A DNA stretch of 64,000 nucleotides from Neoceratodus forsteri. Taxonomy: Eukaryota > Chordata > Ceratodontiformes > Ceratodontidae. This document shows positions 28,997-38,749 of this stretch, piece by piece; position 1 is the stretch's first letter; every line of letters starts with the position of its first letter. The position numbers and the translations under genes were made by a program. Below the pieces are notes generated by a model that worked only from the letters and a program-made list of their open reading frames with translations, was not told the DNA's origin and made no database searches. The stretch covers positions 503,105,001 to 503,169,000 of the forward strand of contig CM057453.1 in NCBI GenBank assembly GCA_016271365.2, written 5' to 3'.

Positions 28997-30458
28997 ATTC
29001 CTGTGCTGCTTATGAGCAATCTGTGTATGTTACATAGGACTACCAGTGCCAGCCTGCCAGAGCAGCGCTAGCACTACTGCTTATGGCGACCTGAGTTCAG
29101 GGGCAAGGTCGAGTCATTGGAGGCTGACAGGGAGGGAGGGAAGGAGGAGGCAGATTGAGTGTCCAGTGGGTGGAGGCTATCAAGATCTGCCACTTGACTG
29201 TGACTTGATAAAGGTTGTGCGGCAGCATAGCTGAGTTAGCGGATACAGGGAGGGTTGGGATGCAGTTGGCCCCAGCATAGCCTGTGCATGTGCGTCACTT
29301 CATGGTCACATCCCAGTGGAGGGACAAAAGGTGGAAATCTGCAAGTGGCTGGGCAGATGAATCTCTGCCTGCACCCCCAACCCCATGTCCACCATTGGGC
29401 TTCCCTCCCCTGGCTCTTGGTATTCTCCAGCGTTTCACTTCTGCTTTGAGTAACTGGATAGGGGGGTAGACCCGCTGAGGAGGTGAATGACAGTCCCCAC
29501 CTCGGGGAGCTAAAGCTGAGGAGGCATCGCAGTGGTGAGTTGCGGGTGGTCTTAGGAGTCCCCAGGAGCCCAGATAAAAAGCACCCTTTATAGACTGGAG
29601 GAGGCACTAGAAAGTATTGGAAGGAGGTGCCTGCCAGAGGGCCACGGGAGAAAAAAAAATGGAAAGTACCCTGGGACCAAGAGGAAGATGGGGTGAAGCC
29701 CACCTGGATTAATAATCTAGATACAGGAACAGGAGTAGGCTGTGAGTTCACAGACTTCAGGGAGAAGGTAAGAGGAGAAGGAGCTAATTGGTAGATGAAG
29801 ATTGTTCCAGAGGTGGGGGCATCTGTAGGAAAAGTAGACTTGCCCAGCAGAGGTTTTGAAAGGGGAGATTTGATGAGACAGGTGCCAAAGTTCCTGACAG
29901 AGTAGGTGGAGGAGGAGAGAAGGAGGGAGGCGAGATTAGGGTTGCAGAATGGACTAGGTGTCATCCATCAAGAGAGGGATGTGCAAGATCAGAATAAAGG
30001 GAGCAGTGGTAAATGTGGAGTACAGGGTAGGCAATTAAGAGTAAAACGACAGAAGGAGCAGTGTGAGGGGCAGGGGCAGTCAGGCCAGAGTGGTTTATCC
30101 TGGTTAAAGAAAATGAAAAAATAAAGAAGAAACAAATTAGATTCCTGTTCATCTATAGTCCGTTTGTTTTCAGGTAGCCTTGCTTGGTTGATTTTCCATT
30201 GCTAAAAATTCCTAACTTTGTCTTAGATTTGTGGACATGTGAGCGTGAAGGTTGAAATCCATGTTAATTTAATCCTAGCCCTAGGAATATAATCGAGGAG
30301 CCCAAACAGTCGTCCGCAATGAATTAGCTGGTTATATAGCATAGCTGGGTCAACCAGGGGTACATGTACAAGCATGATTAAACTGGAACTGATCTGTTTC
30401 ATCATATCTCAGTTTGATGTTTAATTGGAAAATGATGTTTATGTTCTCTTCTGTTCAG
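28997..30458 (+). other. NFKB1 intron, unique-looking part
   Basis: Intronic sequence from the truncation point of the CR1 copy to the death-domain exon. The stretch 29100-30130 is purine-rich on the + strand (many GGAG/AGGA runs). The open frame on the opposite strand there is a by-product of that composition and matches nothing I know. A good branch/pyrimidine region precedes the exon. Confidence 0.6.
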
Positions 30459-30631
30459 GAGATATGAATCAGTTGGATGAAGGCTCAAAGCTGGAGTTGT
30501 ATAAGCTGTTAGAGGTGCCTGATCCAGGGCATAACTGGTCACTTCTGGCAAACAACCTGGGTCTGGGGATGCTGAACAGTGCCTTCAGGTTAAGCCCTTC
30601 ACCTGCAAAGACGTTATTGGACAATTATGAG
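30459..30631 (+). CDS. NFKB1: NFKB1 exon: death domain of p105, first part
   Basis: This 173-bp exon follows TTCTGTTCAG and is followed by gtaatt. It begins by completing the Gly codon and encodes [20 protein letters not shown], then [16 protein letters not shown] and [17 protein letters not shown]. This is the death-domain core of p105 (human: LYKLLEIPDPDKNWATLA and NAFRLSPAPSKTLMDNYE), with the buried Leu residues and the NW...LA pattern kept. In mammals this domain receives the IKK/beta-TrCP-dependent degradation signal and binds TPL2 and ABIN2. No frameshift or stop is seen, so the exon appears functional. The following intron is 18,250 bp and holds the 5S-type SINE, DIRS G and the DIRS C/H nest. 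Confidence 0.96.
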
Positions 30632-31018
30632 GTAATTCTCTTATGGATACTATCCCAAAAAAATGATGGACTTGGTGTCAACATGGCCATCATGTATTCC
30701 CTACCACCAAGGGATTCTTCTAATTGGTTAGAACAACAAGTTAATTTGTAGAATAGTAAGTGCCCTGTTAGCAAATGCAGTGGCTGGCATTAAGTAGTCC
30801 CTGTGGACATTTGGACACCTGATTAGCATTGCAGTACTGTTGTGGGTAGGGTGGGGGAGGGATTCTCACCCCTGCAGGTAGTACATGCCTTTATGTGTAG
30901 TGCAAAAAGATGGTGGTACAGTAGGTTACAGAATGCCCCACCCCTTGAAACTGTGAATGGAGCCATATGCCTTCGCGTCTGCAAGTACAACGGGACAGTA
31001 ACTCAAGGGGCTCAATAA
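30632..31018 (+). other. NFKB1 intron, nothing recognised
   Basis: Intronic sequence between the death-domain exon and the 5S-derived SINE. No repeat or gene is apparent. Confidence 0.6.
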
Positions 31019-31263
31019 GCATGCAGCCTTACCACATTGTAGACTGATAGCATCCAGTCTCCAAAGGTAGGCAGGATTGGGCTCGGTCAGTAGTAGGATG
31101 GGATACCTCCAGTGAACACCAGGTGCTGCAGAAAGTATTTTGATACCTCCTCCTGATTGAAAGTAACCATACTGATGCCTCAGCATGGTGTTTTGAGTGA
31201 ACACTATGCTGTCCGAGGTGCCATCTTTCAAATGAGACGCTAAACCAAGATCCTATCTGCCTG
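31019..31263 (+). mobile_element. 5S-rRNA-derived SINE, left part
   Basis: 31020-31132 aligns with vertebrate 5S rRNA: GCAGCCTTACCAC at the start, an AGGCAGGATTGGGCTCGGTC block, GTAGGATGGGATACCTCC (5S internal control region, normally TTGGATGGGAGACCGCC) and AACACCAGGTGCTGCA at the end. After it comes the SINE body with CCATCTTTCAAATGAGACG and CTAAACCAAGATCCTATC, a block shared by 5S-type SINEs of many vertebrates. The 5S part carries the internal RNA polymerase III promoter. DIRS G interrupts the body at 31263; it resumes at 35519. Confidence 0.8.
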
Positions 31264-31480
31264 ATCTTATCTGTGTCAGTCTTCACCATTCATCACAGAT
31301 GGGTATCTGGCCGGAGGTCAGAACCCCGCGGGAGCTTTTTTTTTTTTTTAAAAAAAAAAGGGTGGAAACCGACACACCATCGGCGCCGCCCTCTAGGCCG
31401 GCAGCACTGCGTGGCGCTCGCCAGGTTAGCCCGTTAGGCTGTGTGCTCCGCCTGCCTGCCAGTTCTTAGTCTCCCGCCGT
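31264..31480 (+). repeat. Element G left inverted terminal repeat
   Basis: Complement of 35297-35518. Landmarks are CACCATTCATCACAGATGGG, GGCCGGAGGTCAG, CCGACACACCATCGGCGCC and CTGCCAGTTCTTAGTC. It contains adjacent T and A runs (31336-31360) that are shortened in the right copy. Confidence 0.9.
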
Positions 31481-31663
31481 AGGGTAAGCCTCGTGGGAAG
31501 CTTTGAAGTAAATCTTAGGCCTGTTTCAATACCAATCCTTGGCGTCAAGTCCGTCAGTCTCCTGCGGTTCTGTTTCTGCCTCTACTCGGCGTCACCTGGT
31601 AAGATCTTTCCTTATTTTTGAATTTTCATGGCCGTCGAGTCTGTTTTGGTGTTTTCTGTAAGT

Positions 31664-34393
31664 CATGTCTCGGTTGGAGGCAAGAAATCTCGAAGGCGGG
31701 TCGGCCCCCATCTGACGGTGCCCATGCGGCCGAAAATTCTCCGTCACCCGACCAGCAAGACGGTGTCTCTCGTGTCTTGGCCACTTCCACGACATGGACA
31801 CAAATGCGGCGCCTGCTTCTCCATGGACGCGGGTCATGAACAATATGGCGTGTAAAGTGGGGCGAAGCTCCGCCCGACTTCGGGTGTCGGGTTAGCACTC
31901 GTCGGGCCAAACCACGCTCTCTCGGCCTTTCCTCCGGGTCCCCTCCCGGTTCTATATGGACGAGGAGGAAGACCTCGCTGCCTTAGCCTAGCCATTACCG
32001 AGGCTTCTTCGAGCGCAGGAAGGCCCGTCCGCTCCTTCCGGGAGGCGGGCGGGAAAACGCCGCCATGGCAATCGCGCCAGGGGTGAGGCTCCCCGGTCGT
32101 CGTTCCGCGGCTCGAAGGCCCGGTCGACGCTGCCGGCTGGCGCCGCTGGAGTCTTGCCGCCGTCGCAGCGCCGTGGGCTCTGGCGGGCCGTCGTCGGCGC
32201 CCGACACTGTTTCGCGGCGCCGTGAGATATACTGCGATGTTGTCGCCGCCATGTCTCACCCGGCGCCGAGTTGAGCACAACACCGTGCTCCGAGGCTCGG
32301 CGCTGTGGGGCCTTTGGTTCCATCAGTCGGTGCCGTCCACGGCACGCTCAGCGGTGCCGAGGCGGCGGGGCCGTGCCGGCCCGTGTCCACCCAGGGGCCG
32401 TCAGCGGCGCCGCCCGCAGTCAGCGCGGGGGCAGGTGGCACCGGCGCGAGGTACCGCCAGGACTGTCATCAGCGCCGTCCCTGTCCTTGGTGCCGCTCCC
32501 GGTGCCGTGGGACCAGATGGTACCACGACTGGTTCTGGCTCTGGATCCCTGGCTCGGGCTGGGGCCGTGCCTCCCTCGGATCCCGCTCACAGGGTTGCAG
32601 GGGGCGCTGGCACAGACTCTGGCACAGCGGTGGTCTCCGGGCCTGGTGGTAGGGATGGTTCTGCCCGCCCTCCTACGGTTTGGCTCAGGGCCTCGGACTC
32701 TACCTCCTCAGAGACGGAGTCGAGCTCTGAGTCGGACGTGCAGTCTCACCCCTCGGGGTTGGCTGCTGACGTGGGCAGCACGGTGGTCTCTTCGACCAGT
32801 TGGAGCCAGCCCCCTTCTGAGGTGAGGTCGGTGGCTACCGAGACTAGGGTCAGTGGTGCTGACCAGCAGGCAGTGGTGCGCGCCACCACAGCTCTGCAGC
32901 CTGGTCTTGGCAGGTTCACCGATCCCTCAGTTGTGGTACCCTCTCCGGTGGTGTGCCTTGATCGCCCAACTTTGGGGCCCATCGGAGCACATGCGGGGGG
33001 GAGGATACTGCTCCCTGGGTATCCCCTTCGGGGGCTGCCCAGAGATGCCAGCTACCTAGGCTGACCCTCTCGAGGAGGAGGAGGACTCTTTCGGACTCCG
33101 AAGGGTCGAGGGGTGTGGGGTCGGCGCATCGGCTTTTTTCTGGGGTCCACTCGGGCCCTGGGAGAAGCCGTAGTGCTGATTTCCGCTCTTCTTCCACGGT
33201 CTCTTTGAGGGAGTCCCGTTCTTTTGAAGCAGGGGACCGTCCTTCTGGATCTTTACGGCCCCGGTCGCCTCACTGGGGATTCTTCCGGGCGCAGCCAAGG
33301 CAGTACCGATGTGGTTGTGCAGCTGTCGGCTGTGGGGTCTTCTGGGGCACCTTCTTCCATGGGTGCCCACGGTCCGCTCCTTAGCCCAGGCGGAGGTCAG
33401 CCAACATCTCTTCTCGGCTCTGTCCCTGTCCCTCTGCCGCACTCTCCTGCGCTCCCAGGCATCCTCGGTCCTAGCGGCCCTCTCACCTGGGAGCAGTTCA
33501 GAACGGTGGCTGCCCGGTTCCCTGCTTACGTTAGGGCAATGAACAGCCAGGTTTTTCAACCTCCCCCCGAGCAGCCACCCACTGAACAGATGGTGGCCTC
33601 CAGCTCCTCATCCCCCTCTTCAGGGGCAGAGGAACCCTCTGTCCCCATCTCTCCGGCTGCTGATCTCTTTCAGTATCAGCGATTCCTCGTGAGGATGTTG
33701 GAGGATTTGCACCTTTCTCCTTCCACTGTCAGCAATCCTGAACACGCGGCGCACGCCTTTCTAGGCGATTTTGGCAAGGCCACCCTTGTGGTGCCGCCCT
33801 GGCTGGCTCCCTTTCCGGAGGCGTCGTTGCGTTCCTGGCAGAGGCCCTTCTCCGGAGTTCCTGTCCCTAGGGATCTCAGCCAGAGGTATTGCGCACCCCC
33901 GGAGTCTCCAGGTTCCATGCCTTATCCACAGTCTGGTTTGACGCAGTTGGATACTCCTGATGGGCTTCGCGCCCTTCACCGTGACCGGCCCCCAGATCAA
34001 GACTTCTTGGATTTTGATTTCTGGGGTAGGAGGACTTTCTACTCGGCACGGTTACTTCTCTTTATCTCTGCGCATCAGGCCCACTACGCAGCCTACAACA
34101 GGTTCTTGTGGTCCGGGCTAGGTCAGCTCCTAGCCTCATTGCCTGACACGGAGCAAACCAGACAAGCCATCGCACTCTCTGCACGTGGCCTGGAGCTAGC
34201 AAGGCACCAAGTGAGGGCATCTTACTATGCCAGCGAGGTAGCTACCAGGGTCGTAGGGACAGCGATCTGCACTAGGCAGTCGGCATGGCTACGTCTTTCT
34301 TGGTTGTCACCCTTGGCCCGGCGTAGGGTGATTAACTCCGCCCACCAGGGAACCTACCTTTTCTCCCGCAGTGTGAAACTGTGCTTGGCATAA
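31664..34393 (+). pseudogene. Family III gag-like protein of element G
   Basis: Starts near 31664 as MSRLEARNLEGG. After one stop come RCPCGRKFSVTR and RRCLSCLGHFHDMDT, the Cys/His block shared with gag of the other DIRS families. The middle (32100-32950) is GC-rich with repeated GGTGCCG/GGCGCC words and encodes a Val/Pro/Ala/Gly-rich region in shifting frames. The last 389 codons (33224-34393) are open. They contain GPLTWEQFRTVAARFPAYVR near residue 85, a Ser/Pro/acidic stretch, FDFWGRRTFYSARLLLFISA and HQAHYAAYNRFLWSGLGQLL near residue 280, and ELARHQVRASYYASEVATRV near residue 325. The last block parallels the ...LRRHSWLRLSG... gag end of family I only loosely. Frameshifts occur upstream only. 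Confidence 0.7.
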
Positions 34394-34485
34394 AGGCGCT
34401 TCCTTCCCCTCCGAAACTCATTCTCTCCCCACTCCTCGGGCCTCCCAGGCCCTGAAGGTTCCCCCCCTTAGTGTGTCACCCACTG

Positions 34486-34542
34486 AGGGCTAAGGGACTT
34501 TGTCCCTTAGGGTGTAAAGAAACAGCCCCCTTTGGGGGGGCT
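34486..34542 (+). other. Twin stem-loop before the ICR of element G
   Basis: 34490-34498 CTAAGGGAC pairs perfectly with 34502-34510 GTCCCTTAG across a 3-base loop. 34524-34530 AGCCCCC pairs with GGGGGCT ending at 34542 across a TTT loop. It sits between the gag stop and the ICR and is followed by CTTGGTACTCACCC, which also precedes the ICR in element D. Confidence 0.75.
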
Positions 34543-34548
34543 TGGTAC

Positions 34549-34650
34549 TCACCCATCTGTGATGAATGGTGAAGATTGACACAGATAAGATATGAAAATT
34601 ACGTACCCACCGTAATTCTGATCTTTCTGTGTATCTTCATTCGTCACAAC
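34549..34650 (+). repeat. Element G internal complementary region (ICR)
   Basis: The first half complements the left end (GATGAATGGTGAAGATTGAC then ACAGATAAGAT). The second half complements the right end (ATGAAAATTACGTACCCACC, then CGTAATTCTGATCTTTC). It thereby mirrors a right-to-left circle joint and defines the element boundaries. Confidence 0.92.
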
Positions 34651-35296
34651 CCCACCCACCATCCCCTGGGGCCTCAGTCTCTGGGTCCCCCTCCCTCTCT
34701 GTGACTCCCCCTCTCCTCCTTAGGAGTGGGGTAAAGTAGGGACACACAGGGAGTATTTTCCAGGAAGAGTGGATAGCTCGAGCGGCACTCCTTCTCTAGT
34801 ACCTTGTCTCCACCCCTGTGGGGTGGGAATTGGTAGTTGCCCTCCTTCTCTCCTCCTCCCTGTTTCCATCCAACCTATTTCTCCCCAAAAAAAAACAAAC
34901 CTTATTTCACCAAACATCTTTTCTTGAGAGAGTACTGAATCCCTGTATCCTGTCCTCCTTCCAGAATAGCCGACTCTGCTTTCTGGAGTGCTTTCTGTGC
35001 CTTGAATTCTGGCAGGAAGCTTTGCTACTCCTTGCAGTTCCTATACAATCTGGAGACAGACCAGGGTCTCGGATATCTTATACTTCTCCCCTCTCTCCTG
35101 AATTCTTTACCCACCCTACCCCTCCCTTCTTCCGCTTCCAGAGATTGGGACCCCTCCCAATCCCTTTTAGTTTCTAACCTCTTTCTTTGCTGTCCTCTCA
35201 GTCGTTATTTCTCCTTTTAGTTCATACATCCTTTCCTTCTTCTGTCCCTAGGACTCTCTTGTCCTACTCTCCATGCCTTCCTCTTACCTCTCAGCG

Positions 35297-35518
35297 ACTC
35301 AGAACTGGCAGGCGAAGTAGTCGGCCACAACCTAACAGCCACCCGCGAGTGCACGCAGTGCTGAGTCCTCGAGGGCGGGCGCCGATGGTGTGTCGGTCCA
35401 CCACCCTTTTAAAAGGAAAAAGCTCTGCTGGGTCCTGACCTCCGGCCAGATACCCATCTGTGATGAATGGTGAAGATACACAGAAAGATCATAATTACGG
35501 TAGGTACGTAATTTTCAT
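35297..35518 (+). repeat. Element G right inverted terminal repeat
   Basis: Complement of the left repeat with a right-only extension after GGTGAAGATACACAG. The extension holds the inverted repeat ATTAC-N9-GTAAT (35494-35512) six bases before the end. Confidence 0.9.
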
Positions 35519-35610
35519 TTCTGCTGGTTGTTAAAAAGTGGACATTAAAGATCCCATGGCACTTCTGTTGTCCTGCCCATATTTCCTCCATTCACTAAAA
35601 ACCACCAAGA
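35519..35610 (+). mobile_element. 5S-rRNA-derived SINE, right part
   Basis: Continues the body interrupted at 31263: TTCTGCTGGTTGTTAAAAAG, then GGACATTAAAGATCCCATGG, the stretch that in intact copies follows the GAGACG-TAAACC block within some 30 bp. The 3' limit is uncertain. Confidence 0.75.
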
Positions 35611-36128
35611 GACTAACCTATTTCGATATCAGTCAGTTTACATCAGTATCCTGACAATGGAGCAGATTACATAGAGTGAGTAAATTAATGCGGAGGAAGG
35701 AGGGCTAAGTGTATGTTAGCGGATCTGGCATTGGAGCTAATGTATCTTTGGTCAAGGAGTATTTCCTGTTGTGCACATGGTGTGTTGGGTTGGGGTATTT
35801 GCACTAATGTGTTTCAGGGATATGTCTCACACACTGTGGAATATTTAGCAATAAAATGTCACAGCTGACTACACAGTTGTCTGGTCTGCTTTTTCTTCCT
35901 GTGTTGTGCAACTCTGCCATCTTCCAGTGATTGTGCAACCTGGAGTTGGTTGTATATAGTTAGGTGGGGTGCGGGGGGCACAGCCCCCCCGTAATTCTTC
36001 CAGTTTGTGTTCTGCCTTGATTGGGGTATATTCAGGTGGTTAACAAGACATTGCAGCACTTTTCCATTCTGCTGGCAGCATGCAGAATGTGCAGCAGGAT
36101 TACTGTGCGATATGTATACTTGCGATTT
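35611..36128 (+). other. NFKB1 intron, nothing recognised
   Basis: Intronic spacer between the SINE remnant and DIRS C. It includes a short G-run/C-run palindrome at about 35963-35989 (GCGGGGGGCACAGCCCCCC). No gene is seen. Confidence 0.55.
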
Positions 36129-36285
36129 CTAGGATCGTGGATATGTTGTTCTATCCACACTGGTTGGCATGTCCTTTCCCTTTAAGAATCTTGCTGGAAG
36201 GTCTGAAAGTTGGCTGTTCCGCCCTTTGATTCCAGATCTTCCTTTCAGCTGGAAGATTCAGGTTCCCTCCTTATCGCTCATGCGT
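36129..36285 (+). repeat. DIRS C left inverted terminal repeat
   Basis: Homologous to 11081-11262 of B (GTTGTTCTATCCACAC, AATCTTGCTGGAAGGTCTG, GGAAGATTCAGGTTCCCTCC) and complementary to about 47870-48030. Confidence 0.9.
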
Positions 36286-36365
36286 TACAGTAGCCCCTGG
36301 CAAACAAATCTTCGGATTTACCTGAAATTAAACTCGTTTGAGTTTCTCCAAATCGCTTTGCGATT

Positions 36366-38705
36366 ATGACCACGATGGAGGACAAGTCCTCACCCAGTTT
36401 CCGCTGCTACTTGTGCGGGCAAAAAATGTCTTGTACTGACCCGCATGCCTCGTGTGTTTATTGCCTGGGCCATGCCCATGATACCTGTTCTTGCGATCTT
36501 TGTCGTGCATTCCAACCCAACGTTTTGGACAATCGTCTCACACAACTTTAGTTGGGTAGACCGGAGAAATGGAACCCGCTGATCAAATTGAAAGAGTACC
36601 ATTGGGCAGTCTCCATGGCTGCTGGGTCCGCTGAGCAACTGAAGCAGATGAAGGCCTTTGAAAGAGGAGGCGGCACGGGCCGCTGATCGGTCCTCTTTCT
36701 TGTCAGTCTTCATCCCGCTCAGTTTGGGCTCCACCTTTTCAGGCTTCTTCAAGGAGATGTGCCAGTCTCTCCCCCCCACCAAAGGGAAGGGTCCTTTGGG
36801 CACGCACGTCTCTCACTCCCATAAAAAGGACAAGGAGTTGAAAGAAGGTTCATCTTGTCAACAGTATTCTTGGGATCATGAGAGATCTCAGTCCTAGGAA
36901 TCTGTTGTCTTGACTTCAGTCGAGATTGTGGCTTCGGCCATTGGCTTCACGGTGTCCCCATGAGGCCAGCCTGCTCAGACACGGGACGACAACCTGGTTG
37001 AGATTGTGCTCGAGCCATCGTCGCTCAATGAGCTGATAGTTCCTTATTCAGGACCCCAGTCCTGACTGGACCTGCTGAAGAGGAGACCCAGCCCGCTGGG
37101 AACCTCTTTACGGTCCCGGTCCCTGACCTGGAAAAGCCGGGTTTCCCCTAGCTCCTTCTGAGCGACCCCATTGGTCTCCTTGACGGTCTAAGTCGAGGTC
37201 TCAGGCTCCTTCGCTTGATAGGCCGAAAAAATCGCATAAGCGCTTCAAGAAGCAGCGCTGCAGCCATTCTTCCTCATCCTCCACGGAAGAGGAGAGGCTA
37301 TGACGCAGGCTGCGTCGATGCTACGAGGACTTGATGTGGCAGCAGCTGATTTTGGCTGGCCCAAAGTCAACCTCGGCTTCCACTCCAGCCATCACTTGGT
37401 GGTTGCCCTCCAGGCCGACGCTAACTCCCCAGGAACCGGTCGATACTGCCCCTCCCAGCTCGGCCGGAACCGGCCTCTCCACCGATTCGGGTGGAACCAC
37501 CACCTAAATAGCCTACCTCCAGGGCTCCTTCCAAGGAGTCTTGGCCCATCAAGGGCCTTCCGCATAGGCTGTCTGTCACTCTCACTCCCGATCGTCCCAG
37601 GCAGGTCGAAGGCGACATACGTGGCTGGTTGATCTATCTGGAGTCTGAGGACTCTGACTTGCATTCCCATCCTTTGGATGACGAATCCATCAGGAGTTTC
37701 TCGAGGGAGGAACGTCCCACATCCTTCATGGGCATCCTCTGTCTCATCTTCAAATCTACGGGGATGCCCATGGAACCCATTCAGAAGCAGGCTGAATATC
37801 CCCCTCACTGATATCCTCAAACAAGGGTTTTCTTGCCTTCCCTGTAGCTGAGGCCATTGTTGGCCCGGCCTTGGAACTGTGGCAGCACCCAGCCTCCTGC
37901 CCTACCCTCTCAGCCCGGATGGCCCGCAAGTACGCGGTTCCCATCAACTCCCTCTCGGGATTCATAGAGCACCCCTCGGCTGAGGGGTTGGTGACCGAAT
38001 CTATGTTTCGGCACCTGGGTAATATAGGAGACACCGATAGACCCCCCAGACGAAAAGTCCAGGAAACTGGAACATTCGGCCAGGAAAGTCTATGCTGCCG
38101 CTTTGCTTGGCCTTCATCAGGCAAGCTTGGCCGTCGTCATGGCACATTTTTCGCATGCCCTCTTGGGCTCTCTGGATGAGGTTCTTCCTCATCTCCCCAC
38201 AGACCACCAGACCACTGTCAAGCAGGTTCGCAACCAGGGTCAGGCAGTTGCCAAACAGCAACTCCAGACAGCTCTGGACATTGGGGACTCTTGCGCCCGC
38301 TCAGTGGCGGCTGCAGTTGCCATGCGCCGCAGGGCCTGGCTGAGGGTCTCAACCTTCATGACGGATACTCCGCACAAGTTGATGAATGTTCCCTTCCTAG
38401 GCACTGATCTTTTCGGTCCAGGAGTGGATGGTCACCTCCAGCACATAGAAGAGTCCATTGCCACCTTGGACTCCATGACTTCTGCCCAGAAGAAACCCCG
38501 GGGCACCAAAATGCAGAAGAGAAAGCCTTTTCAGCCTTCTGCCCCTGCGGCCAAGCAGACCCACTTTCAGTCAGGGCAGCAGCAGCAGCAGGCTCAGCCT
38601 TGGCACCCACGGCCCAAGCCAGGGTCCTCGGTGCCCCGTAAGCCCGGAGGGAAAGGTCCCTGCTATCCCCAAGCCAGCTCCTCCTCCTCCAAGCCTGCAC
38701 AGTAA
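36366..38705 (+). pseudogene. DIRS C gag, frameshifted
   Basis: The first 62 codons (36366-36551) read MTTMEDKSSPSFRCYLCGQK, then CVYCLGHAHDTCSCDLC, the complete Cys/His block with an extra Cys. 36658-36897 encodes the KEEAARAADRSSFLSVFIPL block. After stops, an Arg/Ser region and RRLRRCYEDLMWQQLIL-like residues follow near 37300. From 38103 to 38705 a clean 200-codon frame gives the gag C-terminus: LGLHQASLAVVMAHFSHALL, GSLDEVLPHLPTDHQTTVKQ, RRRAWLRVSTF, LGTDLFGPGVDGHLQHIEES and a Gln/Lys/Pro-rich basic tail ending SSKPAQ. The blocks match gag of B one for one. Confidence 0.8.
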
Positions 38706-38749
38706 CGGGATGAGGGTCACCAATCCCATACCTGTCACACCCACTCTGG

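Larger units (their letters stand above)
31264..35518 (+). mobile_element. Gag-only DIRS-like element G (family III)
   Basis: Complete termini: left ATCTTATCTGTGTCAG after a G, right ...TACGTAATTTTCAT. Inverted terminal repeats span about 200 bp (31264-31480 against 35297-35518), and the ICR at 34549-34650 joins the complements of both ends. It is 4,255 bp. A gag-like protein fills 31664-34393. After it there is only a twin stem-loop, the ICR and a pyrimidine-rich 3' region, with no RT, RNase H or YR motif in any frame. It is best read as a non-autonomous DIRS relative that keeps its gag. It is inserted in the 5S-type SINE within the large NFKB1 intron. Confidence 0.85.

Noticed and set aside
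29236..29964. 242-codon open frame on the - strand in the NFKB1 intron
   Set aside because: It lies over purine-rich + strand sequence that lacks stop codons by composition, and has no domain-like or conserved pattern I recognise.
32222..33064. 280-codon frame in the GC-rich part of element G as a separate gene
   Set aside because: Its length is explained by GC-rich low-stop composition. Overlapping long frames exist in all phases, and it continues the gag low-complexity region.
33224..34393. The 389-codon frame in element G as a host gene
   Set aside because: It lies between the terminal repeats of G, has recognisable counterparts in D and E, and belongs to a gag that starts at 31664.
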